Assembly: GCF_013373795.3 (NCBI RefSeq)
Contig: NZ_CP088022.1
Span: forward strand, 5,828,001-5,892,000
Length of the DNA stretch: 64,000 bases
Direction: 5' to 3'
DNA from: Bradyrhizobium quebecense
GTDB lineage: Bacteria; Pseudomonadota; Alphaproteobacteria; Rhizobiales; Xanthobacteraceae
Position 1 is the stretch's first letter. The number at the start of each line of letters is the position of its first letter. Shown piece by piece: positions 18,501-26,058 of the stretch. Under the pieces are notes generated by a model. The model was given only the letters and a program-made list of their open reading frames with translations, was not told the DNA's origin and ran no database searches. A program made the translations under genes and the position numbers.

Positions 18501-19540
18501 TCGGATTCCACCGAATAAAGAACGAGGTCGGAGAGTTGAACGCCCGACGCTTCTTCCTCTTCCGTGGGGCCGAGCGTCTCATGCGTCAGCCGTGACTTGC
18601 CGACGCCCGACAGGCCCACGACACGCGCAGCGCCGCGCGGCTTGCCGACCAGCGCGCGCAGCTTCTCGCGGAATGGAGGCAAGCGCGGATCTGGGACCCA
18701 GGATAAGCCTTCGAAGCGACCGGCCCAATGCGTCCAGTCCTTGAAGGGCCCGACCAGCCCGGGCTGCGTCTGCTCGAGCACCCAGGCCGCCACGGGCGGC
18801 AGGATGTTGACCCATGATGCGAGCTGGTCGGCATCGCGGAACTGAATTTGGTCGGGGCGGACCTTGAGCCCGGCTTTTGCGAGCGCTTTGCGGATGCTTT
18901 CGGCGCGTGCCTTGACGAGCTTGTTCTCGTAGGAGTGTCCGCACGCCAGTATATAGGTGCCGCCCTTTTCAAGGGCGTCGCGCACCATGGATTTGACCTC
19001 GCCGGTCGGCGTCACAACGTCGGCGCCGGCCTCCGCCGGCGAAATCGGCCCGGCCTTTAACTGGAACTGCGCGATGCGGCTCGGCAAGAATTTGGTCCGG
19101 TCGGGGCCGTTCTGCCACTCGATGCGCGCGTCCTCGCCACCGTCGGCGGCGGTGATGTTGGCGGCAACATGGATGCCGTCCATCGGCAGGTTGCCGCTCC
19201 ACGCCTCGCCGTCGAGCAGCCGCCTCATGAGCACCATAAACTTTCTCGGGCTGAGCGCCGCGATGTGCTTGCCTGTGACCTGGAACGGCCCGGTGCTGTC
19301 CGCCTCCATCGGCGCGACCTTGCCGCCGGACAGCGTGATGATGGCGGAGGGGTTGGCGTCCAGGAGTCGCAGGATGTTCGCCGTCGCCGACGCCGGCTTG
19401 ATGGTGCCGGATTCGTATTTTGTGAAGGCGCGCGGGCCGCCCCCAAGCAGTTCTCCAGCCTCGACTTGCGACAACCCGATTTTTGCGCGGATACGGCGGA
19501 TGTCCTGCGGTGTCAGTTCGGTAGGCTTTGATTTTGTCAT
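15509..19540 (-). CDS. HTH + nuclease-like + STAND NTPase protein (candidate antiviral)
   Basis: A 1343-aa multidomain protein. Residues 9-62 form an MqsA-antitoxin-type HTH (IRRIRAKIGLSQVEAGELLG, then a KYESG turn). Residues about 85-200 resemble a PD-(D/E)xK nuclease: GGEDARIEW (Asp137, Glu141) followed by QFQLK (Gln160, Lys162). A P-loop GLSGVGKS is at 309-316, with a Walker-B-like ALVVVD ending at Asp372. The rest (about 600-1343) is alpha-helical, solenoid-like and could sense a ligand. This architecture resembles Avs-type STAND defence proteins, where NTPase oligomerisation activates the nuclease. The start is the ATG at 19540; a TTG at 19555 is possible but has the operator over its RBS. 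Confidence 0.8.
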   Translation of the reverse strand: MTKSKPTELTPQDIRRIRAKIGLSQVEAGELLGGGPRAFTKYESGTIKPASATANILRLLDANPSAIITLSGGKVAPMEADSTGPFQVTGKHIAALSPRKFMVLMRRLLDGEAWSGNLPMDGIHVAANITAADGGEDARIEWQNGPDRTKFLPSRIAQFQLKAGPISPAEAGADVVTPTGEVKSMVRDALEKGGTYILACGHSYENKLVKARAESIRKALAKAGLKVRPDQIQFRDADQLASWVNILPPVAAWVLEQTQPGLVGPFKDWTHWAGRFEGLSWVPDPRLPPFREKLRALVGKPRGAARVVGLSGVGKSRLTHETLGPTEEEEASGVQLSDLVLYSVESEAGAVAIKGIVQNLVDSSFRALVVVDRCPLESHHDLVAMVRRAGSRVSLITIDHDVPPSVQGDDELLMVDPASDAVVEGMIKQIAPDLPSEDHRRLLRFARGFPQMATLLGQAWLSDMPIAAATDDELIDRILLGRRPTDPALLKDAGMLLGAFRLLGITGELNDLAQVAGFTRGRSVDDLRAAFADLQGRGVVQQHGRLVSLQPKPLALALAERQWRQWGQETWDDVLAGNLPERLRQNAAWQLALLNTGPVAPQVARHLIRFDGPFAALEALGQEGAGDVVSAMAEIDAEAVVTLLEHILNPLSIKRLVGVGGDLRRGLVRALEKIAFIDTTFERAALLLLKLAVAENEQWANNSVGQFKALFPVFGGNTVASVAPRLRLLDELLQRNDPLEMPIVIDALLDASSMHSRASFMGPETHGSRPQLVPWQPKYWKDAWDYVIACVDRLVAIGLRDDALGASARDGIAHEFRSYVDGGLIDHVERWVAQVQAVHPYWPAALNALGDVLQYDLEGLKNDEEARVRKLIADLSPRDIASRIRLLVTEMPWDYPADAKLEFHEREKYQTDTVRALAKEALGQPETLQASLNALSRDEQRMSVAFGKAIAELAGDPLAWEESIKRAYAATPEGSRNYGLVTGYYSGLAAQHPAVVAAYKNGAITSHIFAPTLPFLCLLLGITADDVRLVCKGLKSGTLPPSAMSHWSMGGVFSKLDAASAAPLFNQLLDMDSVAYSVALDVMGMFVHSNRDRLEELRPQIMLAVKHVGKRPKRSGSQMSAHHFEHVVAWLLKRGRDDADARVAAGKLANYLAASPDGDAAKMIKPLLPIMFTNFASIVWPVFGNAIIRDRATAWRIERAIGDGFSFADTKQPAVLHVPEDILFSWAHANPDGGPAFLARTLPVLNSRAPGAERGFHPLMMRLLNEFGDRDDVRRYVMQNMHTFGWSGSLTTYFALYEEPLRSLFEHPIGALRRWATVAHTQMRKQVESAKRDDDEQDAQWNA

Positions 19541-19548
19541 AGATAGAA

Positions 19549-19588
19549 ACCACAATGGTCAATAAGATAAGGCATGTACCATTGTGGT
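19549..19588. promoter_or_regulatory. Twin ACCA-N3-TGGT operator upstream of the STAND gene
   Basis: accacaatggt (19549-19559) and accattgtggt (19578-19588) are perfect inverted copies, and each is itself an ACCA-N3-TGGT palindrome. They end 9 nt before the ATG at 19540. MqsA-type HTH proteins bind short palindromes at their own promoters, so autoregulation by the N-terminal HTH of this protein is the natural inference. Confidence 0.65.
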
Positions 19589-19639
19589 CACTTATTTTAT
19601 TTGGTAGGGGATGACAAGTATTTACGCCATCCCAATTTC

Positions 19640-19709
19640 GTAAGAAATTTGATGCATATTTCTTACGTAAATCCTAGACTTTGTAAGACTTTTGATGCAT
19701 ATTTCTTAC
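19640..19709. promoter_or_regulatory. Two 27-bp operator-like repeats upstream of abiE
   Basis: Copies at 19640-19666 and 19683-19709 share ttgatgcatatttcttac and each has GTAAG...CTTAC ends, so each is an inverted repeat. Their starts are 43 bp apart. The second ends 14 nt before the AbiEi start. AbiEi antitoxins repress their own operon through paired upstream inverted repeats, which matches this layout. Confidence 0.75.
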
Positions 19710-19723
19710 ATGGAACCGAGAGA

Positions 19724-20392
19724 ATGGCCGGTACAGCCACCCAAATCTACGACCGGATGAGCCACGACGCCCAGCCGAGCAAGGTGTGGACCGCGCGCGA
19801 TTTCGCGGACACCGGCTCCCGGTCGGCGGTGGACGTCGCCCTCCATCGTCTCCGGAGCGACAAAAAAATCAGGCGCATCGACCAAGGTCTCTACGACCTT
19901 CCGCGCACCAACCGGCTGACGAACAAAATTTCCCCGCCCGACTACAAGTCGGTGATTCAGGCGGTGGCGAGACGGGACGGCGCCAGGGTGCTGGTCGACG
20001 GCATAACCGCCGCCAACAACTTGGGCCTCACCAACGCGGTGCCGGCGAAGGTAGTCGTATGGACGGACGCGCGCGTGAAGCCGATACGTCTCGACAAGAT
20101 GGTCATCGACTTCAAAAAGGTCGCGTCCAGCCGGCTGGTGTGGGCCGACCGCCCGGCGGCTCAGTTGGTGCAGGCTCTGATCTGGCTGCGTGACGTTCTG
20201 CCCTCGGACGATGACAAGATAGCGAAGCGCCTCACGTCGATCCTGAACGACGGCGACGACGGGCAACGGATGCGCAGGGATCTGCAGGACCATCTGGGCG
20301 ATCTGCCCGACTGGCTCGTTCCGCTGGTGAAGGATATCCTGAAATCCGACGCGACGCCGCCGGATCCGCCGTCGCCGGCTAGCGCTCCCTGA
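19724..20392 (+). CDS. AbiEi-type antitoxin (DUF6088-like)
   Basis: This 222-aa antitoxin of a type IV toxin-antitoxin pair counters the toxin effect without binding it and represses the operon. An N-terminal winged HTH spans about residues 15-65 (KVWTARDFADTGSRSAVDVA, then HRLRSDKKIRRIDQGLYDLP). A DUF6088-like middle (RRDGARVLVDGITAANNLGL) and a Pro-rich tail follow. The ATG at 19724 was chosen over an open upstream frame because the operator repeats lie before it. The toxin gene starts 9 nt downstream. Confidence 0.85.
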   Translation: MAGTATQIYDRMSHDAQPSKVWTARDFADTGSRSAVDVALHRLRSDKKIRRIDQGLYDLPRTNRLTNKISPPDYKSVIQAVARRDGARVLVDGITAANNLGLTNAVPAKVVVWTDARVKPIRLDKMVIDFKKVASSRLVWADRPAAQLVQALIWLRDVLPSDDDKIAKRLTSILNDGDDGQRMRRDLQDHLGDLPDWLVPLVKDILKSDATPPDPPSPASAP

Positions 20393-20401
20393 GAGGCGAC
20401 C

Positions 20402-21445
20402 ATGAGCGACCTGCCGCAGATAATCCGAGCGAGCGCCGACGACCGTCGGGGATTATTCCAGACGACCGGACAGCGTCTTTCGTGCGCTCCAGAGAACGTC
20501 GAAAAGGACTTCTGGGTCTGCTGGACCCTCGATGCGCTCTACAACAGGGCAGGCATAAAGGAGCGTCTGCTCTTCAAGGGAGGCACTTCGCTCTCCAAGG
20601 CATTCGACCTGATCCAGCGATTCTCGGAAGACATCGACATCACCGTATTCCGTGACGACCTGCCGGGCGATCCATTCCCGTCCGATGACGAACTCCGCGC
20701 GATGGGATCAAACCAGCGCAGACGCAAGCTCGACGAGATCAAGGATCGCTGCAGCGGCTACATCAACGGCCCATTTCAGGCCGTGCTGACGAAGTACGCC
20801 GCCACCGAGCTCGAAGGAATGAAGTTCAAGATCGAGCCCGATTCGGACGACCCCGACGCCCAGTCCCTGCTCTTCCACTATCCTAGCGCGTTCACGGATT
20901 CCGATGAGGCTTACGTCCGCCGCGTCGTGAAGATCGAGTCCGGAGCGAAGTCTGCGCTCGACCCGCATGAGACCAAGACAATCGTTCCGTACTCCGCACC
21001 CGACACCGACGGGCTGGATCTCGCCGTGCCGAACGTGCTGACGATCAAGCCGGAGAGGACGTTCTGGGATAAGATCATCATCCTGCACGGACAGCGCCAC
21101 TGGTTTCAGAACAGGGGCGAGCTCTACAAGGACGGACAGCGGCTATCGCGGCACTACTACGACGTATTCCGCCTTCTCGCCTCCGAACATGGCGACGTCG
21201 CGCTCGCGGATCTGAAGCTTGCCGAAAGCTGCGCGAAGCATGCCCGCCTCTACTTTGACCGGAGACCTCTCGATCTAGACCAGGCTACCCCTGGTACGTT
21301 CGGCATCGTACCTGCCGACGGCATGCTCGAACCGCTGAAGGCGGACTACGAAAAGATGGCCGGCATGATCTTCGGCGACGTGCCGTCGTTCGAGGACATC
21401 ATCGGCAAGATCAAAACGGCCGAAGCGACCCTGAACGCCATCTGA
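20402..21445 (+). CDS. AbiEii/AbiGii-family nucleotidyltransferase toxin
   Basis: This 347-aa toxin of the pair modifies a cellular target (tRNA in studied relatives) by nucleotide transfer and so causes growth arrest or abortive infection. The fold signature is clear: LLFKGGTSLSKAFDLIQRFS followed by EDIDI supplies the GS(L)...DxD catalytic core near residues 58-82. A lysine-containing KPERTFWDKIIILH motif lies near residue 222, as in AbiEii proteins. It follows the antitoxin gene with a gagaggcg RBS. Length and motifs are complete. Confidence 0.88.
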   Translation: MSDLPQIIRASADDRRGLFQTTGQRLSCAPENVEKDFWVCWTLDALYNRAGIKERLLFKGGTSLSKAFDLIQRFSEDIDITVFRDDLPGDPFPSDDELRAMGSNQRRRKLDEIKDRCSGYINGPFQAVLTKYAATELEGMKFKIEPDSDDPDAQSLLFHYPSAFTDSDEAYVRRVVKIESGAKSALDPHETKTIVPYSAPDTDGLDLAVPNVLTIKPERTFWDKIIILHGQRHWFQNRGELYKDGQRLSRHYYDVFRLLASEHGDVALADLKLAESCAKHARLYFDRRPLDLDQATPGTFGIVPADGMLEPLKADYEKMAGMIFGDVPSFEDIIGKIKTAEATLNAI

Positions 21446-21467
21446 CCGTCGTCCCCGCCATTCGTTC

Positions 21468-21668
21468 ACCGCCTACGAGTTCGGCGGTCCGAAGCACGAT
21501 GCCGAGCGCATATCCGGCGACTACGTCTCGAACGGGATGATGATCCCGGCGGCGCTCGCATTGGGGTTCTTTGCCGAACGCACACATTCAGGCTCGCCCA
21601 ACGCCCATTTCAACATCTCTTCGAAAGAAATTTCGGTCACCGCCGCCAAGAACTCCGAAGCCGCTTAG
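21468..21668 (+). pseudogene. Unrecognised gene remnant after abiEii
   Basis: A frame open from about 21468 reads FTAYEFGGPKHDAERISGDY, then MMIPAALALGFFAERTHSGS, and ends at a TAG at 21666-21668. Composition is protein-like, but no start codon or RBS precedes the conserved-looking part (first ATG at 21537). Probably the C-terminal end of a lost gene, or a short ORF starting at 21537. No family is recognised. Confidence 0.35.
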
Positions 21669-21701
21669 CTCGAGACCGGCGCATGCCCCGGAGGCTTGTT
21701 T

Positions 21702-22790
21702 TCATGTCCACTCGAAACGCTCGATCAAGCCGCTGAGTTGCCCGTAGCGCAAAAAGTTGCGCTTCTGCAACTGACCGACAACGATCCCCGGGGCAATCCC
21801 CAACTCGTTCGCAAACGACCGTACGGCTCTTTCAGACAGATCTCCGTCAGCCAAAAATTTGGAGAGCCGCGCCTGCGGAACGAGGAATTCGGCGGACCAG
21901 GCGTTTGCTTCTTCCTCTTCCTCCGGCGAGGCGCCTTCCAGTCCCGTCCCGTCTACGAACACTGTCTTTCGACTGCCGTGGAGGACGTGGCGCGCTTCGT
22001 GGAAGAACGTGAACCAAAAGTGATCGTTCGCCTTGTGGCGCAGAGTCTGCTGGATCATCGCCTTGCGTGGAGAGAGCCAACGGGAAACTCCGCTGAGCGA
22101 CATCTTGCCTACCGGCTTTGTAAGAACGAATGCTACACCAGCCTTCGCGCACAAGCGCTCTATCTTCGGCAGGAACACTTCGATGCTCTCCAACGTTAGA
22201 GAGCGTATCTGCGCGAGCGACTTGAGAAACGTAGCTTTGTCGTACTCCGCACACTCGATGGACTCCGCCTCCATCTCCCCAAGTCTCAGCCACACGAAGA
22301 GAGAATTTCGATCCGTCACGTAAGTCGGAGAATGCCGGTACGAGAGAGAGAGAGATTCGAAGCCCGCCTCGCAGGCATCGATGCTGGCGACGCCGAAATA
22401 CTTGAGAAGCTGTCTGACGGCATCGGCATTGTCCTTCGGCGGATCGATGAGCTCTCTTTCCTTCATCTCCTTGAGCGGGAAGTCCTTCGCCCAACCGTAG
22501 CGACCGGCAAGCTGTTGGTCCTCCTCCTTCCGGGCCAGGTCGAGCCTATAGTGGGTTTCCATCCCGAGCCACACGGCGGCGCTCACGGCGGTCACCCGCT
22601 CGAACTGCAATGCCGTCTCGGGCTCGAGAGGTGCCTTTCCGGAGAGTATCTCGACTATCAGCTTAGCGGAGCGTCCGCACCTGCGGGCGAGTTCGCGAGC
22701 CGAGATTCCCATGGCTTCGAGGCTTTCTTCCAACGCCGCCCCTGGGCTGATCGAATAGTCCGGCTCGAATGTAAATTGCTCACGTGTCAT
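21702..22790 (-). CDS. HigA-like antitoxin fused to ImmA/IrrE metallopeptidase
   Basis: This 362-aa protein has two parts. Residues about 10-80 are an XRE/HigA-type HTH (AMGISARELARRCGRSAKLI with ALQFERVTAVSAAVWLGME). The C-terminal half carries FFHEARHVLHG, the HExxH zinc motif of ImmA/IrrE peptidases, with a downstream EEEEEANAWSAEFLVP helix giving the third ligand. It lies 27 nt downstream of the HigB-like gene, the toxin-first order of HigBA. Family precedent is an antitoxin/repressor that may be controlled by proteolysis; a sensor role is inference. Confidence 0.85.
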   Translation of the reverse strand: MTREQFTFEPDYSISPGAALEESLEAMGISARELARRCGRSAKLIVEILSGKAPLEPETALQFERVTAVSAAVWLGMETHYRLDLARKEEDQQLAGRYGWAKDFPLKEMKERELIDPPKDNADAVRQLLKYFGVASIDACEAGFESLSLSYRHSPTYVTDRNSLFVWLRLGEMEAESIECAEYDKATFLKSLAQIRSLTLESIEVFLPKIERLCAKAGVAFVLTKPVGKMSLSGVSRWLSPRKAMIQQTLRHKANDHFWFTFFHEARHVLHGSRKTVFVDGTGLEGASPEEEEEANAWSAEFLVPQARLSKFLADGDLSERAVRSFANELGIAPGIVVGQLQKRNFLRYGQLSGLIERFEWT

Positions 22791-22817
22791 GATTCCCCTT
22801 TGAACTGCTGCGGCCGG

Positions 22818-23150
22818 TCATTCGACGCCGAGAAGCCTGACTGTCTTGATTGCGGTGATGGGATCGCCACGACGGCCTTGAGTCGCGAAACGCAGGACCT
22901 TCGGAGGAGACAGATCCAGCGTGAAGTCGCCACGAGACGCCTTCTTGAGGCAGAAAGGCTGGCAAGTCGGAACCTGTGCCAGGGTCGGTGCGGCCCTGAG
23001 CATATGCAACCGCACCTTGATCTTATTCGACAGCAGGGGTCCAAAACGCCGATCAAGCAGTTCTGCCGAACAGAAAAGGCGCTGGTCGGCAGCGCTTTCG
23101 AACAAGACAAGCAAGGCGGACCCATTGATTCGTTTAGCAATGGGAAACAC
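22818..23150 (-). CDS. HigB/RelE-type toxin
   Basis: A protein of about 110 aa, with a GTG start at 23150 (no ATG upstream in frame). The middle reads HMLRAAPTLAQVPTCQPFCL, then DFTLDLSPPKVLRFATQG, matching the HigB layout: helix, 'L..lP' turn, central strands, and a C-terminal strand ending KTVRLLGVE. Members cleave mRNA at the ribosome. It is followed by the HigA-like antitoxin and is divergent from the ubiquitin-like operon, so the 155 bp at 23151-23305 hold both promoters. Confidence 0.75.
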   Translation of the reverse strand: MFPIAKRINGSALLVLFESAADQRLFCSAELLDRRFGPLLSNKIKVRLHMLRAAPTLAQVPTCQPFCLKKASRGDFTLDLSPPKVLRFATQGRRGDPITAIKTVRLLGVE

Positions 23151-23305
23151 TTTTTCCAGACCTCTGCAACTTAACTCGCTGCAGCATGCACAGAAAAAAC
23201 AAAAGTGTTACCTAGTACGAAACATAAAATTTGACCTTTGGGGCCGAATCTGCGATTTGGTTCCCGGGGCGGCCCTTCGGCGCGCCGCTACTGGAGGACA
23301 CGAAC
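23151..23305. promoter_or_regulatory. Divergent promoter region, higBA / Ubl operon
   Basis: 155 bp between divergent starts. It is AT-richer than its flanks (around 23200-23245), with gttacctagtac as a short inverted repeat. The Ubl gene has a ggagga RBS at 23293-23298. Exact promoter elements cannot be assigned by eye. Confidence 0.4.
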
Positions 23306-23824
23306 ATGAGCGAGGCCGGCAAGATCGACGTAAAGGTCCGGTATCCCGAGGACGACGACAAACTTCACGACCACAAGGTTCACCGCGACGAAACCTTAGG
23401 ATCCTTCAAATCCAGGGTTCTGGTTGCTTTCGGCCTGACGGAAGGAGTCGACGAGAAAGGCGAGCTGATTACCTTCGGCCTGTTCCACGAGCACAAGGCC
23501 CTGAAGGAACCGGAGACGCTGGGGTCGGTGGCCGGCGACGCTGACGAGCTCCATCTGAAGCTCGAGCGGCAGCGACACTATTTCTTCTACAAGAAGCACG
23601 AGATCCGGTCGGCCACGCCGACGGCGACCGGCGCCCGGATTAAGGCGATGATCAAGGCGGTCGATCCGGACTTCGATCTGAGCCACACTCTGATCGAGGA
23701 AGGCCATGGACACGGGGAGGACAAAGTGATCGAGGACGGCCAGATAGTCTCCCTCAAGGTGGACTCCGCGCATCCGGTCAAGCATTTCTTCTCCAAGCCG
23801 CCGACCAACTTCGGAGCGCGCTGA
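23306..23824 (+). CDS. Two-domain ubiquitin-like protein (multiubiquitin type)
   Basis: A 172-aa modifier of a bacterial ubiquitin-like conjugation system. The first beta-grasp-like domain covers about residues 6-88 (IDVKVRYPEDDDKLHDHKVH). The second covers about 90-172 (YFFYKKHEIRSATPTATGAR) and matches the bacterial 'multiubiquitin' repeat. It ends FSKPPTNFGAR; the second Ubl of the operon shares FSKPPTxFG, so the Gly before the last two residues is the likely conjugated end once the tail is removed. Start ATG 23306 has a ggagga RBS. The stop overlaps the E2 start (TGATG). Confidence 0.85.
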   Translation: MSEAGKIDVKVRYPEDDDKLHDHKVHRDETLGSFKSRVLVAFGLTEGVDEKGELITFGLFHEHKALKEPETLGSVAGDADELHLKLERQRHYFFYKKHEIRSATPTATGARIKAMIKAVDPDFDLSHTLIEEGHGHGEDKVIEDGQIVSLKVDSAHPVKHFFSKPPTNFGAR

Positions 23825-24219
23825 TGCTGTCCAGCGTCACTGAACGACAATTCGAGCGGGTCAAGGAACGCTATCCGGAAGGTACTCTTCAGGGCCTGCC
23901 TTCCGGCGCCGCGTTGGTCTCGATACCGGGGATCGCACTGCCGCCGGGCTGGTCCGCCGCGTCGACCAACGTTCACTTCCTGGTGCCGGTCGGCTATCCC
24001 GGACCGCCGCCCGATTGCTTCTGGGCAGACCAGACGCTTAGGCTCGCCGGTGGAGGCCAACCTCAGGCCAGCAACATCCAGCAGATCCCCGAAACCGTCA
24101 TCGTCGGCCTGTGGTTTTCGTGGCACGTCGTCGACGGACAGAGCAACTGGAGCCCCAACAGGGACGACCTGATGACCTTCGTTTCGATCGTGATCGACCG
24201 ACTGCGACGCCCACAATGA
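23824..24219 (+). CDS. E2-like ubiquitin-conjugating protein
   Basis: A 131-aa prokaryotic E2-family protein that should accept the activated Ubl and pass it to a target. The likely catalytic residue is Cys65 in PPPDCFWAD, followed by the family's W-rich C-terminal half (VGLWFSWHVVDGQSNWSP, then RDDLMTFVSIVIDRLRRP). Overlaps of 1 nt upstream and 4 nt downstream (ATGA) show tight translational coupling in the operon. Confidence 0.85.
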   Translation: MLSSVTERQFERVKERYPEGTLQGLPSGAALVSIPGIALPPGWSAASTNVHFLVPVGYPGPPPDCFWADQTLRLAGGGQPQASNIQQIPETVIVGLWFSWHVVDGQSNWSPNRDDLMTFVSIVIDRLRRPQ

Positions 24220-25511
24220 TCGAGATGATCTTCCCGGCCGGAAAGCTCCGCCGGTTGCGCGACGACATCTGGCACGAAGGCCTCGAGACCGCGGCAATCC
24301 TGCTCTGCGATCCCAAGCGCTCGGGCGACGACTGGCGCCTGGTCGTGAGGGAGATGCACGTCGTGCCGCCCGCGGCATGCCTGGTTCGGACCGCGACCGC
24401 GGTGGTGGTCGATCCGGCTTTCGGACTACCTATCGAAAAGAAGGGGCGCGTCGAGGGCCTGTCGTTGGTATACTGCCACACGCACCCGCATCAAACGAAA
24501 CACGTCGTTTTCTCCCACATCGATGATCATGCCGAGATCGAACTCGCCAAATACGCAGAAGCCCGAATTCCGGGAATTCCGCACTGCGCCCTGGTCTTTG
24601 GCAGCGAGGCCGAAACCGCGCGGCGACTTGGCACCGAGGAGACCGTGAAAGTGACGGATATTCCGCACGAAACGGCGTCGACCTACGATCGCCAGATCCG
24701 CGCATTCGGAGAAGACGGCCAGTCCGCGCTGGCGCGACTGCGCCTCGGAGTGGTCGGATTGGGCGGCACCGGGTCCGTCGTGGTTCAGCAGCTCGCCCAT
24801 CTGGGCGTGGCGGATTTCCTGCTCATCGACCCTGACGCAGTCGAAACCACCAATCTCAACCGCACCGTCGGATCGACGCCGAAGTCGGTCGGCGAACCCA
24901 AGGTTTCCGTGGCGGCTCGAATGATCCGGTCGGTACGGCCGGACGCCCGGATCGAGGAGATCGAGGGCGACGTCGTCGATGAGGGCCCTGCCAAGCGTCT
25001 CACCGAATGCGACTTCGTCTTCTGCTGCACGGATTCGCATGCGAGCAGGCACGTCATCAATCAATTGGCCTACCAGTACGGCATCCCGGCCATCGACATG
25101 GGGGTCGTCGTCGACGCGTCGGGGTCCACGGTGACCTTCGCCGGCCACGTTAAGGCGCTTGAGGATGGCGAGGCATGTCTTTGGTGTCTCAATCACCTCG
25201 ACCCCAAGCAGATCCGCGAGGAGATGATGACGCCGGACCAACGCAAGGCCGACCCCTACGTGGTCGGCGCCCGCGTGGTGCAGCCCTCGATTATCAGCAT
25301 CAACTCCACCGTCGCCTCGGCCGCGGTCACCATGTTCCTTTCGATGGTGACCGGCCTGGACGCGCCGGCGCGCTTCCTGGTCTACGACGGCAACCGACAG
25401 CGACTGTCCGGTGTGGTCGCGGAACGGAACCCGACCTGCAATTTCTGCGGACCGGACTCGCCGGCTGGTAGGAAAGACCTCGAACCACTTCCGGTGCGCC
25501 GTCATGGCTAG
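24216..25511 (+). CDS. JAMM deubiquitinase-E1 (ThiF) fusion
   Basis: A 431-aa two-domain enzyme. Residues 1-150 form a JAB/JAMM zinc protease with HTHP (His88, His90), Ser100 and Asp103 after an N-terminal Glu in ETAAILL, so the active site looks intact; it should trim Ubl tails or deconjugate. Residues 155-431 form a ThiF/E1 adenylation domain with GLGGTGS (181-187), LIDPDAVETTNLNR and CDFVFCCTDSHASRHVINQ. CLWC and CNFC pairs near the end may bind zinc or supply the acceptor Cys. It overlaps both neighbours (4 and 8 nt). Confidence 0.92.
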   Translation: MIEMIFPAGKLRRLRDDIWHEGLETAAILLCDPKRSGDDWRLVVREMHVVPPAACLVRTATAVVVDPAFGLPIEKKGRVEGLSLVYCHTHPHQTKHVVFSHIDDHAEIELAKYAEARIPGIPHCALVFGSEAETARRLGTEETVKVTDIPHETASTYDRQIRAFGEDGQSALARLRLGVVGLGGTGSVVVQQLAHLGVADFLLIDPDAVETTNLNRTVGSTPKSVGEPKVSVAARMIRSVRPDARIEEIEGDVVDEGPAKRLTECDFVFCCTDSHASRHVINQLAYQYGIPAIDMGVVVDASGSTVTFAGHVKALEDGEACLWCLNHLDPKQIREEMMTPDQRKADPYVVGARVVQPSIISINSTVASAAVTMFLSMVTGLDAPARFLVYDGNRQRLSGVVAERNPTCNFCGPDSPAGRKDLEPLPVRRHG

Positions 25512-26058
25512 AGCCAGATCAATCAGTCTGCGCGGCACCGCGGAAAGGCACTCCGACGCGGTCGACCTCGTGCCCGAAGCCGGCGACGTGGCGCTGGTGC
25601 GGCGGGGCGCGCTGAGATCGTTGGCGATACGGTGCCCCGACGGCTGCGGCGAGGTCATCAGCGTGAACCTCGATCCGCGAACGGGCCCTGCCTGGAAGCT
25701 ATACGACCGCGAAGACAGTCTTACGCTCTTTCCATCGGTGTGGAGAGAAAGCGGCTGTGAGGCGCATTTCATCCTTTGGCGGAACAGGCTGATCTGGTGC
25801 GACGTATCGGATCCGCATTCTTGGCGGAGCGAAGAGCTCAAAAGGCGCATTCACAAGCTGCTGCCCGCGCCGGGACTTCAACACGCGCATTACGCGGACC
25901 TCGCCATGCAACTCGACGTCATCCCTTGGGAGGCGCTCTGGACTTGCCAGGCGCTCGTGGCCGACCGCGTGGCTGTTCCCTCCGAGAAGGGCTCGCGCTT
26001 CGGGCTGGCGTCGGCGCCGAATGCTCCGCGCTCATCGAAAGTCGACAGGACGGCATGA
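25504..26058 (+). CDS. DUF6527-like protein of the Ubl operon
   Basis: A 184-aa protein starting 8 nt inside the E1 gene. It carries a CPDGCGE knuckle and a later SGCEAHFILWRNRLIWCD segment, a Cys layout that suggests one zinc site, and fits the DUF6527 family that I recall from bacterial ubiquitin-like operons. The last ~60 residues (from about PAPGLQHAHYADL) look separate. Role not established; an accessory or target-selecting function is inferred from operon position. The stop overlaps the next start (ATGA). Confidence 0.65.
   Translation: MARARSISLRGTAERHSDAVDLVPEAGDVALVRRGALRSLAIRCPDGCGEVISVNLDPRTGPAWKLYDREDSLTLFPSVWRESGCEAHFILWRNRLIWCDVSDPHSWRSEELKRRIHKLLPAPGLQHAHYADLAMQLDVIPWEALWTCQALVADRVAVPSEKGSRFGLASAPNAPRSSKVDRTA

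Noticed and set aside
17339-18595. A 418-aa plus-strand frame inside the STAND gene
   Set aside because: Antisense to a continuous 1343-aa protein with conserved motifs; no start signal or family.
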